A DNA stretch of 64,000 nt from Azoarcus olearius (GTDB lineage: Bacteria; Pseudomonadota; Gammaproteobacteria; Burkholderiales; Rhodocyclaceae). Shown here one piece after another: positions 32,205 to 40,393 of the stretch. The position numbers were made by a program, and so were the translations under genes. The stretch lies in assembly GCF_001682385.1 (NCBI RefSeq), contig NZ_CP016210.1:372001-436000 (forward strand), read 5' to 3'. Under the pieces are notes generated by a model. It did not search any database and was not told the DNA's origin. It was given only the letters and a program-made list of their open reading frames with translations. Within the stretch, counting starts at the first letter, position 1. Every line of letters starts with the position of its first letter.

Positions 32205-34011
32205 GGGCGCCGAGGGTCTGTCCGGCGCGCCGCTGCCGGATCTGCCCGACGAGGCCACGCTCGGCGCGCTCGCCTCGGCGTTCTTTCGCGCGCTGCCCGG
32301 TGCCGCGCTGCCGCCGGCCGACCCCGTGCGGGCGCAGGTGGCGTCGGCGCCCGAACTGAGCCTTGCCCAGGGCGGCTCGCGGTTGGCGCCGGCCCCGGTG
32401 GCGTCCGATCCGGTCGACCCGGTTGGCGGCGCGGGGGCCTTCGGTGTGCCGCAAGCCTATGCTGCCGCGCTGCCGCAGGTTGCGCCGCCGCAGGTGCCGG
32501 CCGGTGTGGCCGAGGGGCTGCCGCTGGCGGTGCCGGGTTCGCCGTATTACTTCATCGGAGAGGCGAGCCCGTATCTGCAGGCCGGCGCGGCCCCCGCGTT
32601 ACCGGAAAACCGCGTCGTGGCGCGCAGCTTCGGGCTGCCGGGCGAGGGCGAGCTGAAGGCGCTGCTGGCGGAGATTGCCGCCGGACGGCCCTTGGCGGAT
32701 GCGCCGGAGGCGGACCCGGGCGGCCGCTTCTACTTCATCGACGCGGCGAAGGTGCCGGCGGCGGAGCCGAGCGCGCGGGCGCCGTTCGACGTCAATGCGG
32801 TGCGGCGCGACTTTCCCATCCTGCAGGAGCGGGTGAACGGCAAGCCGCTGGTGTGGTTCGACAACGCCGCGACCACCCACAAGCCGCAGGCGGTGATCGA
32901 CCGGCTGGCCCATTTCTACGCCCACGAAAACTCCAATATCCACCGTGCCGCGCACGAACTGGCGGCGCGCGCCACCGACGCCTACGAGGCGGCGCGGCAG
33001 AAGGTGCAGCGCTTCCTTGGCGCGGGTTCGGCGGACGAGATCATCTTCGTGCGCGGCGCCACCGAAGCGATCAACCTGGTGGCGAAGACCTGGGGCGTGC
33101 AGAACATCGGCGAGGGCGACGAAATCGTGGTGTCGCTGCTCGAACACCACGCCAACATCGTGCCGTGGCAGCAGCTTGCAGCCCAGGTCGGCGCCACGAT
33201 CCGAGTGATTCCGGTAGACGACAATGGCCAGCTGAAGCTCGACGAGTTGCAGAAGCTGCTCAATCCGCGCACCCGGCTGGTGTCGGTGACGCAGGTGTCG
33301 AACGCGCTCGGCACCGTGACGCCGATCAAGCAGGTCATCGACATGGCCCATGCTGCCGGCGCCAGGGTGCTGGTGGATGGAGCGCAATCGGTGTCGCACA
33401 TGCGGGTGAACGTGCAGGCGCTGGATGCGGACTTCTTCGTGTTCTCGGGCCACAAGATCTTCGGCCCGACGGGCATCGGCGTGGTGTACGGCAAGGCCGC
33501 GCTGCTGGAGCAGATGCCCCCTTGGCAGGGCGGCGGCAACATGATCGCGGACGTCACCTTCGAGCGCACGCTGTTCCAGCCCGCGCCCAACAAGTTCGAG
33601 GCCGGCACCGGCAACATCGCCGACGCGGTCGGACTGGGGGCGGCGCTGGACTACGTGGAGCGCATCGGGCTGGAGAATATCGCGAGCTACGAGCACGACC
33701 TGCTGGTCTATGCGACGCGCGGGCTGTCGTCGATCGCCGGGGTACGCCTGATCGGCACCGCCGCGGACAAGGCCAGCGTGGCGTCCTTCGTGCTCGCCGG
33801 GTATTCCACCGAGGAAGTGGGCCGCGCCCTCAACGAGGAAGGCATTGCGGTGCGCTCCGGCCACCACTGCGCGCAGCCCATCCTGCGCCGCTTCGGGGTC
33901 GAAACCACGGTGCGGCCGTCGCTGGCGTTCTACAACACCTGCGAGGAAATCGACCGCATGCTCGCGGTGGTGCGCCGTCTGGCGCGCGGCAAGGGCCGGG
34001 TGGGCGCCTGA
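32179..34011 (+). CDS. Encapsulin cargo cysteine desulfurase (SufS type, N-terminally extended)
   Basis: 610 residues. Residues 1-200 are Pro/Ala-rich and disordered, with two aromatic motifs, SPYYFIGEASPYL (121-133) and GRFYFIDAAKVP (182-193), likely shell-targeting signals. The catalytic part (201 on) is a class V aminotransferase: DNAATTHKP, the PLP lysine Lys426 in SGHKIFGP, and the persulfide Cys564 in RSGHHCAQP. It releases sulfur from cysteine inside the shell; family 2A compartments are linked to sulfur storage. GGAGG lies 12 bases upstream, within the end of the shell gene. Confidence 0.95.
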   Translation: MTIPTPTSKGAEGLSGAPLPDLPDEATLGALASAFFRALPGAALPPADPVRAQVASAPELSLAQGGSRLAPAPVASDPVDPVGGAGAFGVPQAYAAALPQVAPPQVPAGVAEGLPLAVPGSPYYFIGEASPYLQAGAAPALPENRVVARSFGLPGEGELKALLAEIAAGRPLADAPEADPGGRFYFIDAAKVPAAEPSARAPFDVNAVRRDFPILQERVNGKPLVWFDNAATTHKPQAVIDRLAHFYAHENSNIHRAAHELAARATDAYEAARQKVQRFLGAGSADEIIFVRGATEAINLVAKTWGVQNIGEGDEIVVSLLEHHANIVPWQQLAAQVGATIRVIPVDDNGQLKLDELQKLLNPRTRLVSVTQVSNALGTVTPIKQVIDMAHAAGARVLVDGAQSVSHMRVNVQALDADFFVFSGHKIFGPTGIGVVYGKAALLEQMPPWQGGGNMIADVTFERTLFQPAPNKFEAGTGNIADAVGLGAALDYVERIGLENIASYEHDLLVYATRGLSSIAGVRLIGTAADKASVASFVLAGYSTEEVGRALNEEGIAVRSGHHCAQPILRRFGVETTVRPSLAFYNTCEEIDRMLAVVRRLARGKGRVGA

Positions 34012-34094
34012 GGCCCGCCCGTGCGCGGCGCCACGCCGGCCGCTGCGCACGGGTGCTGGACGCTGCACCGCGTCATCGCTAATATCCGCGCCTT

Positions 34095-34267
34095 CATTGG
34101 GGAGTAGCCGCCCTTCACCGTGGTGAAGGGGCTTGCGTCAACACACTTGGCCGTCCGGCCATGGCGCAGGCGGTTCCTGGACTTGGCAAGACCTTTGATC
34201 ACGATGCCTCTGGTATGGCCGGGGAGGCGCGTGGTCATCGGTTGTACCGGCCAGGGATCATCACTGC
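34095..34267 (+). promoter_or_regulatory. yybP-ykoY manganese riboswitch
   Basis: The aptamer signature is present in order: GGGGAGTAGCC (34099-34109), a 9-bp hairpin CCCTTCACC/GGTGAAGGG, GTCAACA (34137-34143) and GGCAAGACCTTTG (34185-34197). Downstream, TGGCCGG (34216-34222) can pair with CCGGCCA (34247-34253) near the ribosome site, giving an expression platform for translation control. It immediately precedes an UPF0016 transporter gene, the standard partner of this Mn2+ sensor. Confidence 0.9.
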
Positions 34268-34843
34268 ATGGAAGCTTTCCTCGTCTCCACCAGCATCGTT
34301 GCGCTCGCCGAGATCGGCGACAAGACGCAACTGCTCGCCTTCATCCTCGCCGCCAAGTTCCGCAAGCCCTGGCCCATCGTGCTCGGCATCCTGGTTGCCA
34401 CGCTGGCCAACCACGCCGGCGCCGGTGCGCTCGGCAGTTTCGTCACCTCGCTGGTGTCGCCGGAAGTCATGCGCTGGGTGCTCGGCCTGTCCTTCATCGG
34501 CATGGCGATCTGGACGCTGATTCCCGACAAGTTCGAGGAAGACGACGCCACCTTCGCCCGCTTCGGCGTGTTCGGCACCACGCTGATCGCCTTCTTCCTC
34601 GCCGAAATGGGCGACAAGACCCAGGTCGCCACGGTGGCGCTGGCGGCGCAGTACCAAGCGCTGGTGGCGGTGGTGATGGGCACCACGCTGGGCATGATGA
34701 TCGCCAACGTGCCGGCGGTGCTGCTCGGCGACCGCATCGCCAACCGCATCCCGGTGAAGCTGGTGCACGGCATCGCCGCGGCGATCTTCGCGGTACTGGG
34801 CCTGGCGACGCTGCTGGGGGCGGGGGAAAGCCTGGGGCTGTAG
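34268..34843 (+). CDS. UPF0016/GDT1-family manganese exporter
   Basis: 191 residues with about six membrane helices. The family hallmark, ExGDKT, occurs twice in the two halves (AEIGDKTQLLAF and AEMGDKTQVATV). Bacterial members export Mn2+, and the gene lies behind a Mn2+-sensing yybP-ykoY riboswitch, so induction by excess manganese is expected. The length matches the family (190-200 residues). Confidence 0.95.
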   Translation: MEAFLVSTSIVALAEIGDKTQLLAFILAAKFRKPWPIVLGILVATLANHAGAGALGSFVTSLVSPEVMRWVLGLSFIGMAIWTLIPDKFEEDDATFARFGVFGTTLIAFFLAEMGDKTQVATVALAAQYQALVAVVMGTTLGMMIANVPAVLLGDRIANRIPVKLVHGIAAAIFAVLGLATLLGAGESLGL

Positions 34844-34895
34844 GCCGCAGGGCCGGCCCCGCCGCTCAGTTTCCCTGCCCGGAGCATGGTCCTGA

Positions 34896-34930
34896 ATATT
34901 TCTTTGTCATTTTAAATGACAAAGAAATAT
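34896..34930. repeat. Perfect 35-base AT-rich palindrome
   Basis: ATATTTCTTTGTCATTT, one base (T), and AAATGACAAAGAAATAT are perfect 17-base complementary arms. In DNA of about 70 percent GC this AT-rich inverted repeat stands out. It lies 52 bases after the Mn exporter stop and 92 bases before the next gene. There is no U-run beyond the stem, so it is not a standard terminator; an operator, an excision scar or a recombination site are alternatives. Confidence 0.85.
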
Positions 34931-35022
34931 CATCGCGCTGCACCTGCGGCGCCCGGCGTGTAGAGACGCGTCTTCCTGGCGGTCCCACGGTGCCTTTCCC
35001 GTTGATCTCTTGGAGGACGATC

Positions 35023-36054
35023 GTGTTGCGACCGCTGCGTCATGTGCTTTGGGCTGGGTTGATTGGGCTGATAGGGGAGGCGGCTGCTGCGCCATGCGAT
35101 CCGCTGGTAGGCGAATTCCTCATGGAGTTCGGCAAGGAGGAGATCCAGCTCCGCATCGAGCGCAGCGACGGCCGCTATTTCGTACGTCTGGACGATGGCC
35201 GCGGGCAATGGAGGGAGCAGCTCGAGGCCCTGCAGGAGGTTCCGCTCGACGAGTTGAAGGGGCTCGTGCCGGATGTGGAGTGCGGTCTGGGCGGCGGTGG
35301 GGGCGTGTTCGTCAAGACCGCCGTCGGTGGCGCCCGCCTTGCCGACAACCCGGCGGAGAATGGGCACGAGGTCGGTTATGCGCTGACCGGGTTTCTGATG
35401 GTGATTCCGCAGGGGTTCAGCATTTCGGTGTTCGATCTGTTTCCGCTGGCGGATCACACCGGGGCGGCGGAACCCCGGGTGGAGCCGTCTCCCGAGCGGG
35501 CCGTGGCCGGCGTCATGCGGTGCCCTGGAGATCGTGCGCCAGACCTGACGCAGGCGTCGTACGACGCCCTGCCGAAGTACATGAAAGACAACATACAGGA
35601 GGGGCAGCCTTTAGAGAGACGGACCGAGCGGATGTGCGGCCAGGATCTGGTCCAGTCTGTAGATAGCTATTACGCGAAAGGTGCCTATGCCAAGATCCAC
35701 GGTGAGAGTCTCCAGGAGTTGCGCAGTTTGCTCGAGGCGGGGCAAGTACCGCGTGACGACAAAGGTGTTTCCCAATGGTGGGAGCTGGGTAAGGTCTTGC
35801 TCACCTACCACGGTGATGGCAAACCGAGCGAAGACCCGTTGGCTGCCACCTCCAGTGCCATCTTCCTGAATTTCATCGTGCCGCACCTCACTCAGGAAAG
35901 CTTGAAAGCGCGACCGGTACGCCTGCGCGCCTTGGGCCAGATTGTTACTACCTTGGCCGGTCGTTCCGACGCCGATGCACGAGAGGCGTTGGCCCGGATG
36001 AAGGCGGCCGGTCTGCCGGTCCATGTGCAGGCCGCCGCCGGTGAACGAGGCTGA
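35023..36054 (+). CDS. Exported hypothetical protein
   Basis: 343 residues from GTG at 35023, with GGAGGA 5 bases upstream, the only good ribosome site here. The N-terminal 23 residues form a signal peptide (ending EAAAA). I recognise no domain. The mature protein has two parts: a beta-rich section to about 140 (FLMEFGKEEIQLRIERSDGRYFVRLDDG, GYALTGFLMVIP) and a helical, charged section after a Pro-rich linker (about 155-340). Cysteines 25, 88, 167 and 205 (approximate) could pair. It is probably periplasmic. It follows the AT-rich palindrome, and codon use is somewhat less GC-extreme than in neighbours. Confidence 0.75.
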   Translation: MLRPLRHVLWAGLIGLIGEAAAAPCDPLVGEFLMEFGKEEIQLRIERSDGRYFVRLDDGRGQWREQLEALQEVPLDELKGLVPDVECGLGGGGGVFVKTAVGGARLADNPAENGHEVGYALTGFLMVIPQGFSISVFDLFPLADHTGAAEPRVEPSPERAVAGVMRCPGDRAPDLTQASYDALPKYMKDNIQEGQPLERRTERMCGQDLVQSVDSYYAKGAYAKIHGESLQELRSLLEAGQVPRDDKGVSQWWELGKVLLTYHGDGKPSEDPLAATSSAIFLNFIVPHLTQESLKARPVRLRALGQIVTTLAGRSDADAREALARMKAAGLPVHVQAAAGERG

Positions 36055-36085
36055 AGCAGGGCGTGCTCCTCGCTGAGCTGGCGAA

Positions 36086-36604
36086 TCAGACCGGCCTCAG
36101 CGCGCTCCAGTCCACCGCATCCAGCGTGTTCTTCACCAGCAGCCCGAGTTCGGTGTCGCCTTCCATTAGCAGGCGGCGGCTGAAGAACAGGGTGTCGGCG
36201 TCTTCCTCGCGCAGGGCCAGCGCGAGGAAGTCGCGGGTGCTGGCCGAAATGATGAGGTCGGGCGTGCTGCTGCCAGCGGCGCGGCGGAAGCCCTTGTCGC
36301 CCAGCGTGAAGTCCAGTGTCAGGCCGGCGTCGGTGACGCGGATGCGCAGGCCGCGGCCGCTGAGCGCTTCGAGCTGATCGCGCGGCAGGATGCGGCCGAG
36401 CGCGAGGTTGAGGGCGGTGACCAGCGCCTGAGTCGGAATCTGCTGCGGCAGCCGGGCGGCGATGCGGGCGAGTGGCGCGGGCACAGTGAAGGCCGGGATG
36501 CGCAGGCTGGCGAGGCGTTGTTCGAACTGCTGCGCGACGCGCTGGCGCAGGCTGTGCGGCAGCATCTCGGTCAATGGCAATGCGGGCAGGGCGGGAACAT
36601 GCAT
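36086..36604 (-). CDS. ubiT: Ubiquinone biosynthesis accessory protein UbiT (SCP2 domain)
   Basis: 172 residues. The SCP2-like lipid-binding part (LIISASTRDFLALALREEDADTLFFSRRLLMEGDTELGLLVKNTLDAVDW) is typical of UbiT. In O2-independent ubiquinone synthesis UbiT binds the hydrophobic intermediates while UbiU-UbiV hydroxylate the ring. It is last in the minus-strand ubiU-ubiV-ubiT operon, 14 bases from ubiV. Confidence 0.92.
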   Translation of the reverse strand: MHVPALPALPLTEMLPHSLRQRVAQQFEQRLASLRIPAFTVPAPLARIAARLPQQIPTQALVTALNLALGRILPRDQLEALSGRGLRIRVTDAGLTLDFTLGDKGFRRAAGSSTPDLIISASTRDFLALALREEDADTLFFSRRLLMEGDTELGLLVKNTLDAVDWSALRPV

Positions 36605-36618
36605 GCGGGGCTCCGGGT

Positions 36619-37533
36619 TCAGGCGGGGACGAACTGCTCGACACCCGGGCGGCCGTGCCAGAAGCCATTGCAGGGCGCGGCGGGCATGTGGGCGCTGCTG
36701 GCGGCGAGCGCCTCGGCCGGCGTCTGGCGACCGTCGAGCGCGGCGCGGAAGCGTTCGATGATGTCGCGGGTGTGGGCGCCCTGCGGGCTGATACGCAGGA
36801 CTTCGGCGCGCCCGTCGAGCGCCGACAGGTCACCGAGCAGGGTGTGCACCTTGGCGGACTGCGTCTGCACCCCGTTCAGCGTCAGGAAGGGTTCGCCTTC
36901 GCGGGTGCGCAGCACCAGGCCGTCGGCGATGCCGAGACAGCGGAATTCGCAGCCGTCCTTCTGCAGGTTGTAGTGGCGGGCGGTGAAGCAGCGCGCCGAA
37001 TGCGCCAGCGGCAGGCGGCCGTAGGCGAAGACTTCGGTTTCGATCGGTGCGGGCAACGTTGAGCGCACTTCGGCGAGCGCGGCGCCCGACATTTCCGGGG
37101 CCACCACCCAGCGGCTGGCGCCGGCCTCGACCAGCAGGCCGAGCGTGTGCGGGTTGAAGACATTCAGCGTGGGCCCGGCGATCCAGTCGCGGCGGCCGGC
37201 TTCGGCGAGCAGGCGCACCGCCGCCATGTCGTTGGCTTCGACGCGGAAGCGCTGCTGGCCGACGACGCGGCGCAGGGTCTTGAGGTCGGATTCCGATTCG
37301 ATCAGCGACTGCGAGGACAGCACCGCCTCCTTGCCGGCATCGGCCAGCATCGCCGCGACCTCGATCCAGTCGTCCAGGCGCAGTTCGTGGCGGCGCGAGC
37401 ACACGGTTTCGCCGAGATGGACGATGTCGACCGGGCTGTCGGCGATCTCCGCGTAGAAGTCGAGCACGCTCTGGCGCGGCCAGTAGTAGAGCAGGGGGCC
37501 GAGGGACAGCTTCATGGCGGTCTGCATCCTCAT
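36619..37533 (-). CDS. ubiV: O2-independent ubiquinone hydroxylase subunit UbiV (U32 family)
   Basis: 304 residues from the ATG at 37533, which overlaps the ubiU stop (ATGA); an ATG at 37515 giving [13 protein letters not shown] is the usual family start and is also possible. Four conserved cysteines for the [4Fe-4S] cluster include [11 protein letters not shown] (Cys45) and the group in [20 protein letters not shown]. UbiV forms a complex with UbiU and uses prephenate as oxygen donor to hydroxylate ubiquinone precursors without O2. Confidence 0.94.
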   Translation of the reverse strand: MRMQTAMKLSLGPLLYYWPRQSVLDFYAEIADSPVDIVHLGETVCSRRHELRLDDWIEVAAMLADAGKEAVLSSQSLIESESDLKTLRRVVGQQRFRVEANDMAAVRLLAEAGRRDWIAGPTLNVFNPHTLGLLVEAGASRWVVAPEMSGAALAEVRSTLPAPIETEVFAYGRLPLAHSARCFTARHYNLQKDGCEFRCLGIADGLVLRTREGEPFLTLNGVQTQSAKVHTLLGDLSALDGRAEVLRISPQGAHTRDIIERFRAALDGRQTPAEALAASSAHMPAAPCNGFWHGRPGVEQFVPA

Positions 37534-38543
37534 TTCCAGGGGCGGTAGTAGGCGCCGAGGGTGTGGCTCTGGCCTTCGGAGACCTTGTTGAGTTCGGCCA
37601 TCCACGCGGGCAGCGCATGGAAGCCGGCGGGGTCGACGGCGACGCGGTCGAGCGCGGCGCGCCACACCTTGGTGACCTGGGCGACGTAGGCCGGGCTGCG
37701 TTGGCGGCCCTCGATCTTGATCGCGGCGACGCCGACGCGGGCGAGTTCCGGCAGCATCTCCAGGGTGTTGAGGCTGGTCGGCTCCTCGATTGCGTAGTAG
37801 GTCTCGTCGTTCACCTCGAAGCGGCCCTTGCACAGCGTCGGGTAGCCGGCGCGCTCGTGTTCGCCGAAGCGGTCGATCAGGATGCCGTTGAGCCGCGTCT
37901 CCATGCCCTGCGGCGTCTGTTCCCAGCGCACGTGCTTGCCCGGCGAGCAGGCGCCGTTGCAGTTGGGCGATTCGCCGGTGGCATAGGCGGAGAGCGCGCA
38001 GCGGCCTTCCACCATCACGCACAGGCCGCCGAAGCCGAAGACCTCGATTTCCACCGGCGTGCGGCCGACCACCTGCTCGACCTGCGCCATCGACAGCACC
38101 CGCGGCAGCACCGCGCGCTGGATGCCGAAGCGCTCGTGATAGAAGTTGATCGCCTCGTAGCTGGTGGCCGAACCCTGTACCGAGAGGTGCAGCCGCAGTT
38201 GCGGATGGGTCTTGGCCGCGTAGGCCATCAGGCCGGGGTCGGCGAGGATCACCGCGTCGATACCGAATTCGGCGGCGCGGTCTACCGCGGCGGTCCAGCC
38301 CGCCCAGTTGGCGGTCTGGGGGTAGGTGTTGAGCGCCAGCAGCACCTTGCGCCGGCGCGCATGGGCGTAGGCGATGCCTTCGCGCATCTGCGCCGGATCG
38401 AAGTTGAGCCCGGTGAAGTTGCGTGCGTTGGTGGCGTCCTTGAAGCCGAGATAGACGCAGTCGGCGCCGTGGTCGATGGCCGTCTTGAGCGCCGGCAGCG
38501 AGCCGGCGGGGCAGACGAGTTCGATGCGCTGGGAGGAGGTCAT
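37530..38543 (-). CDS. ubiU: O2-independent ubiquinone hydroxylase subunit UbiU (U32 family)
   Basis: 337 residues. U32-family blocks: [27 protein letters not shown], then [13 protein letters not shown] (Cys175, Cys182), NCNGACSP (Cys195/199) and YPTLCKGRF (Cys238), which supply the [4Fe-4S] ligands. First gene of the ubiUVT operon. GGAGG lies directly upstream on the minus strand's leader, and a palindromic FNR-type box is centred about 71 bases before the start. This suits ubiquinone production during anaerobic nitrate respiration. Confidence 0.95.
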   Translation of the reverse strand: MTSSQRIELVCPAGSLPALKTAIDHGADCVYLGFKDATNARNFTGLNFDPAQMREGIAYAHARRRKVLLALNTYPQTANWAGWTAAVDRAAEFGIDAVILADPGLMAYAAKTHPQLRLHLSVQGSATSYEAINFYHERFGIQRAVLPRVLSMAQVEQVVGRTPVEIEVFGFGGLCVMVEGRCALSAYATGESPNCNGACSPGKHVRWEQTPQGMETRLNGILIDRFGEHERAGYPTLCKGRFEVNDETYYAIEEPTSLNTLEMLPELARVGVAAIKIEGRQRSPAYVAQVTKVWRAALDRVAVDPAGFHALPAWMAELNKVSEGQSHTLGAYYRPWK

Positions 38544-38607
38544 GGGGTCGTCGCGAAGGCCCGGGGGCGGAGCGGCGCCACCTTAGTGCGCGGGCGCGAG
38601 CCGTGCT

Positions 38608-38621
38608 TTGACACGGGTCAA
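38608..38621 (-). promoter_or_regulatory. FNR/ANR-type box upstream of ubiUVT
   Basis: TTGAC-ACGG-GTCAA, extended to CTTTGAC/GTCAAAG (38606-38623), is a close palindromic match to the FNR consensus TTGAT-N4-ATCAA. The centre is about 71 bases before the ubiU start, leaving room for a promoter with the box near -41. E. coli ubiTUV genes are known to be under Fnr control, so activation at low oxygen is expected. Confidence 0.7.
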
Positions 38622-38688
38622 AGGTGGGGTGGCGGCGCCGGCGCCGATTCCACCCTCATGCAAGGGGAGGGCGCCGCAGCCGTGAACG

Positions 38689-38714
38689 AAAAAGGCCGGG
38701 CTTGGCCCGGCCTT
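38689..38714 (-). terminator. Intrinsic terminator of the SSS symporter gene
   Basis: Read on the minus strand, GGCCGGGC-CAA-GCCCGGCC is a perfect 8-bp stem (10 with flanking A:T pairs) followed by five U. It lies 20 bases after the symporter stop and upstream of the FNR box, separating the symporter from ubiUVT transcription. Confidence 0.85.
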
Positions 38715-38733
38715 CCGTGCCCAAGGGGCGCGC

Positions 38734-40197
38734 TCAGTTGCGCGACTGCGGGTGCGCCCCGATGTTGAGGTGCGCGCTGTGGCCGTGGCTTTGGCGCACC
38801 AGGGTCTGCGGCGCGAGCGAGCCCACCACCATGCCGACCACGCCGGCCAGCATGCCGGCAAAGTGCGGCGGCACGTCGGCCTCGGGGGCGACGATCTCCA
38901 GCAGCACCCACACCGCCAGGCCCGCCACGATCGATACCAGCGCGCCCTGGGTGCTCGCGCGCTTCCAGTACAGGCCGAAGGCGAGCGGCACGAAGGCGGT
39001 GGCCAGCGTGACCTTGTAGGCGTTCTCCACCATCCCGTGGATGCTCTCGTCCGTGTGGATCGCGTACCAGGTGACCAGCAGCGCGAACAGCACGACGACG
39101 ACGCGAGTCATCACCAGGAACTGGCGGTCGTTCATGCCGCGGAAGGTGCTGCGCAGAATGTTCTCGGAGAAGGTCACCGAGGGCGCCAGCAGCGTGCCCG
39201 ACGCGGTACTCATGATCGCGGACAGCAGCGCGCCGAAGAACAGCACCTGCGCGAACAGGGGCGTGTGCTCCAGGATCAGCTGGGGCAGGATCTGTTGGCT
39301 GTCGCTTTCCTGGTAGTTGGCTACCAGCGCGGGGTCGATCAGCGTGGCGGAGTAGGCGATGAACAGCGGGATGAAGGCGAACAGGAAATACCCGCTGCCG
39401 CCGAGCAGCGTGCCCTGCACCGCGATGCGCTCGTTACGCGCGGCGTTGAAGCGCTGGAACACGTCCTGCTGCGGGATGGAGCCGAAGCCCATGGTCAGGA
39501 TGCCGGCAGTGAAGGCGATGATGTCCTTGGCGTCGAAGGCGGGCAGGAAGTTGAGCTTGCCGGCCTCGTCGGTGTGGGCGACCACCGCGCCCACACCACC
39601 CGCCATGTCGCCCACCAGCCAAGCGATGTAGGCGAGGCCGACGATGATGATCGCCATCTGCATGAAGTCGGTCAGTGCCACCGACCACATGCCGCCGAAC
39701 AGGGTGTAGGCCAGCACGATGCCCGCGCCGACCAGCATGCCGGTTTCGGCGGAGATCGATCCTTCGGACAGGATGTTGAACACCAGCCCGAGCGCACTGA
39801 TCTGCGCCGACACCCAGCCGAGGTAGGACACCACGATCGCCAGCGAGCACAGCACTTCCACCGTGCGGCCGTAGCGTGTGCGGTAGTAGTCGCCCAGCGT
39901 CAGCAGGTTCATGCGGTACAGCGGGCGGGCGAAGAACAGGCCCGCCAGGATCAGGCACAGCGAGGCGCCAAAGGGGTCGGACCACAGCCCGCGCAAGCCT
40001 TCGTCGATGAAGGTGGCTGAGATGCCGAGCACGGTTTCGGAGCCGAACCAGGTGGCGAACACCGTGGCGGTGACGATGTACAGCGGCAGGTTGCGGCCGG
40101 CGGCGACATAGTCGGTGGAGTTCTTGACCCGCGTGGCGGCGTACAGGCCGATGGCGATGGAGAGGACGAGGTAGGCGGTGACGAAGCCGATCAGCAT
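38734..40197 (-). CDS. Sodium:solute symporter (SSS family)
   Basis: 487 residues with about 13 membrane helices. FATWFGSETVLGISATFIDEGLRGL, GDYYRTRYGRTVEVL and the GGMWSVALTDFMQM block match SSS-family Na+-coupled transporters (PutP/PanF-like). A His-rich tail (RQSHGHSAHLNIGAHPQ) ends the protein. The substrate cannot be decided; the arginase-aminotransferase fusion gene next upstream (196 bases away, same strand) makes an amino acid such as proline, or a related compound, a possibility. Confidence 0.9.
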   Translation of the reverse strand: MLIGFVTAYLVLSIAIGLYAATRVKNSTDYVAAGRNLPLYIVTATVFATWFGSETVLGISATFIDEGLRGLWSDPFGASLCLILAGLFFARPLYRMNLLTLGDYYRTRYGRTVEVLCSLAIVVSYLGWVSAQISALGLVFNILSEGSISAETGMLVGAGIVLAYTLFGGMWSVALTDFMQMAIIIVGLAYIAWLVGDMAGGVGAVVAHTDEAGKLNFLPAFDAKDIIAFTAGILTMGFGSIPQQDVFQRFNAARNERIAVQGTLLGGSGYFLFAFIPLFIAYSATLIDPALVANYQESDSQQILPQLILEHTPLFAQVLFFGALLSAIMSTASGTLLAPSVTFSENILRSTFRGMNDRQFLVMTRVVVVLFALLVTWYAIHTDESIHGMVENAYKVTLATAFVPLAFGLYWKRASTQGALVSIVAGLAVWVLLEIVAPEADVPPHFAGMLAGVVGMVVGSLAPQTLVRQSHGHSAHLNIGAHPQSRN

Positions 40198-40393
40198 GGC
40201 GAGCTTTCCGGCGCGGGGCCGGCGGGTTCCGGAGCGCGGCAGTGTAACAACGAATCGTGCCGGCAGCCCGAAAAATCGCCTCTAAGCACCTGATTGGGCG
40301 GAACAATATGGCGCAGCCGGCGCACCGTGGTGGTGCGTCCGGCAGCGCATATGAGGGTGGAATTGTCAGCTGTGCGACAGCGGGTGGCAGCGC

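Noticed and set aside
34896-34930. Reading the 35-base palindrome as a simple terminator
   Set aside because: It lacks a GC-rich stem and a following U-run on either strand.
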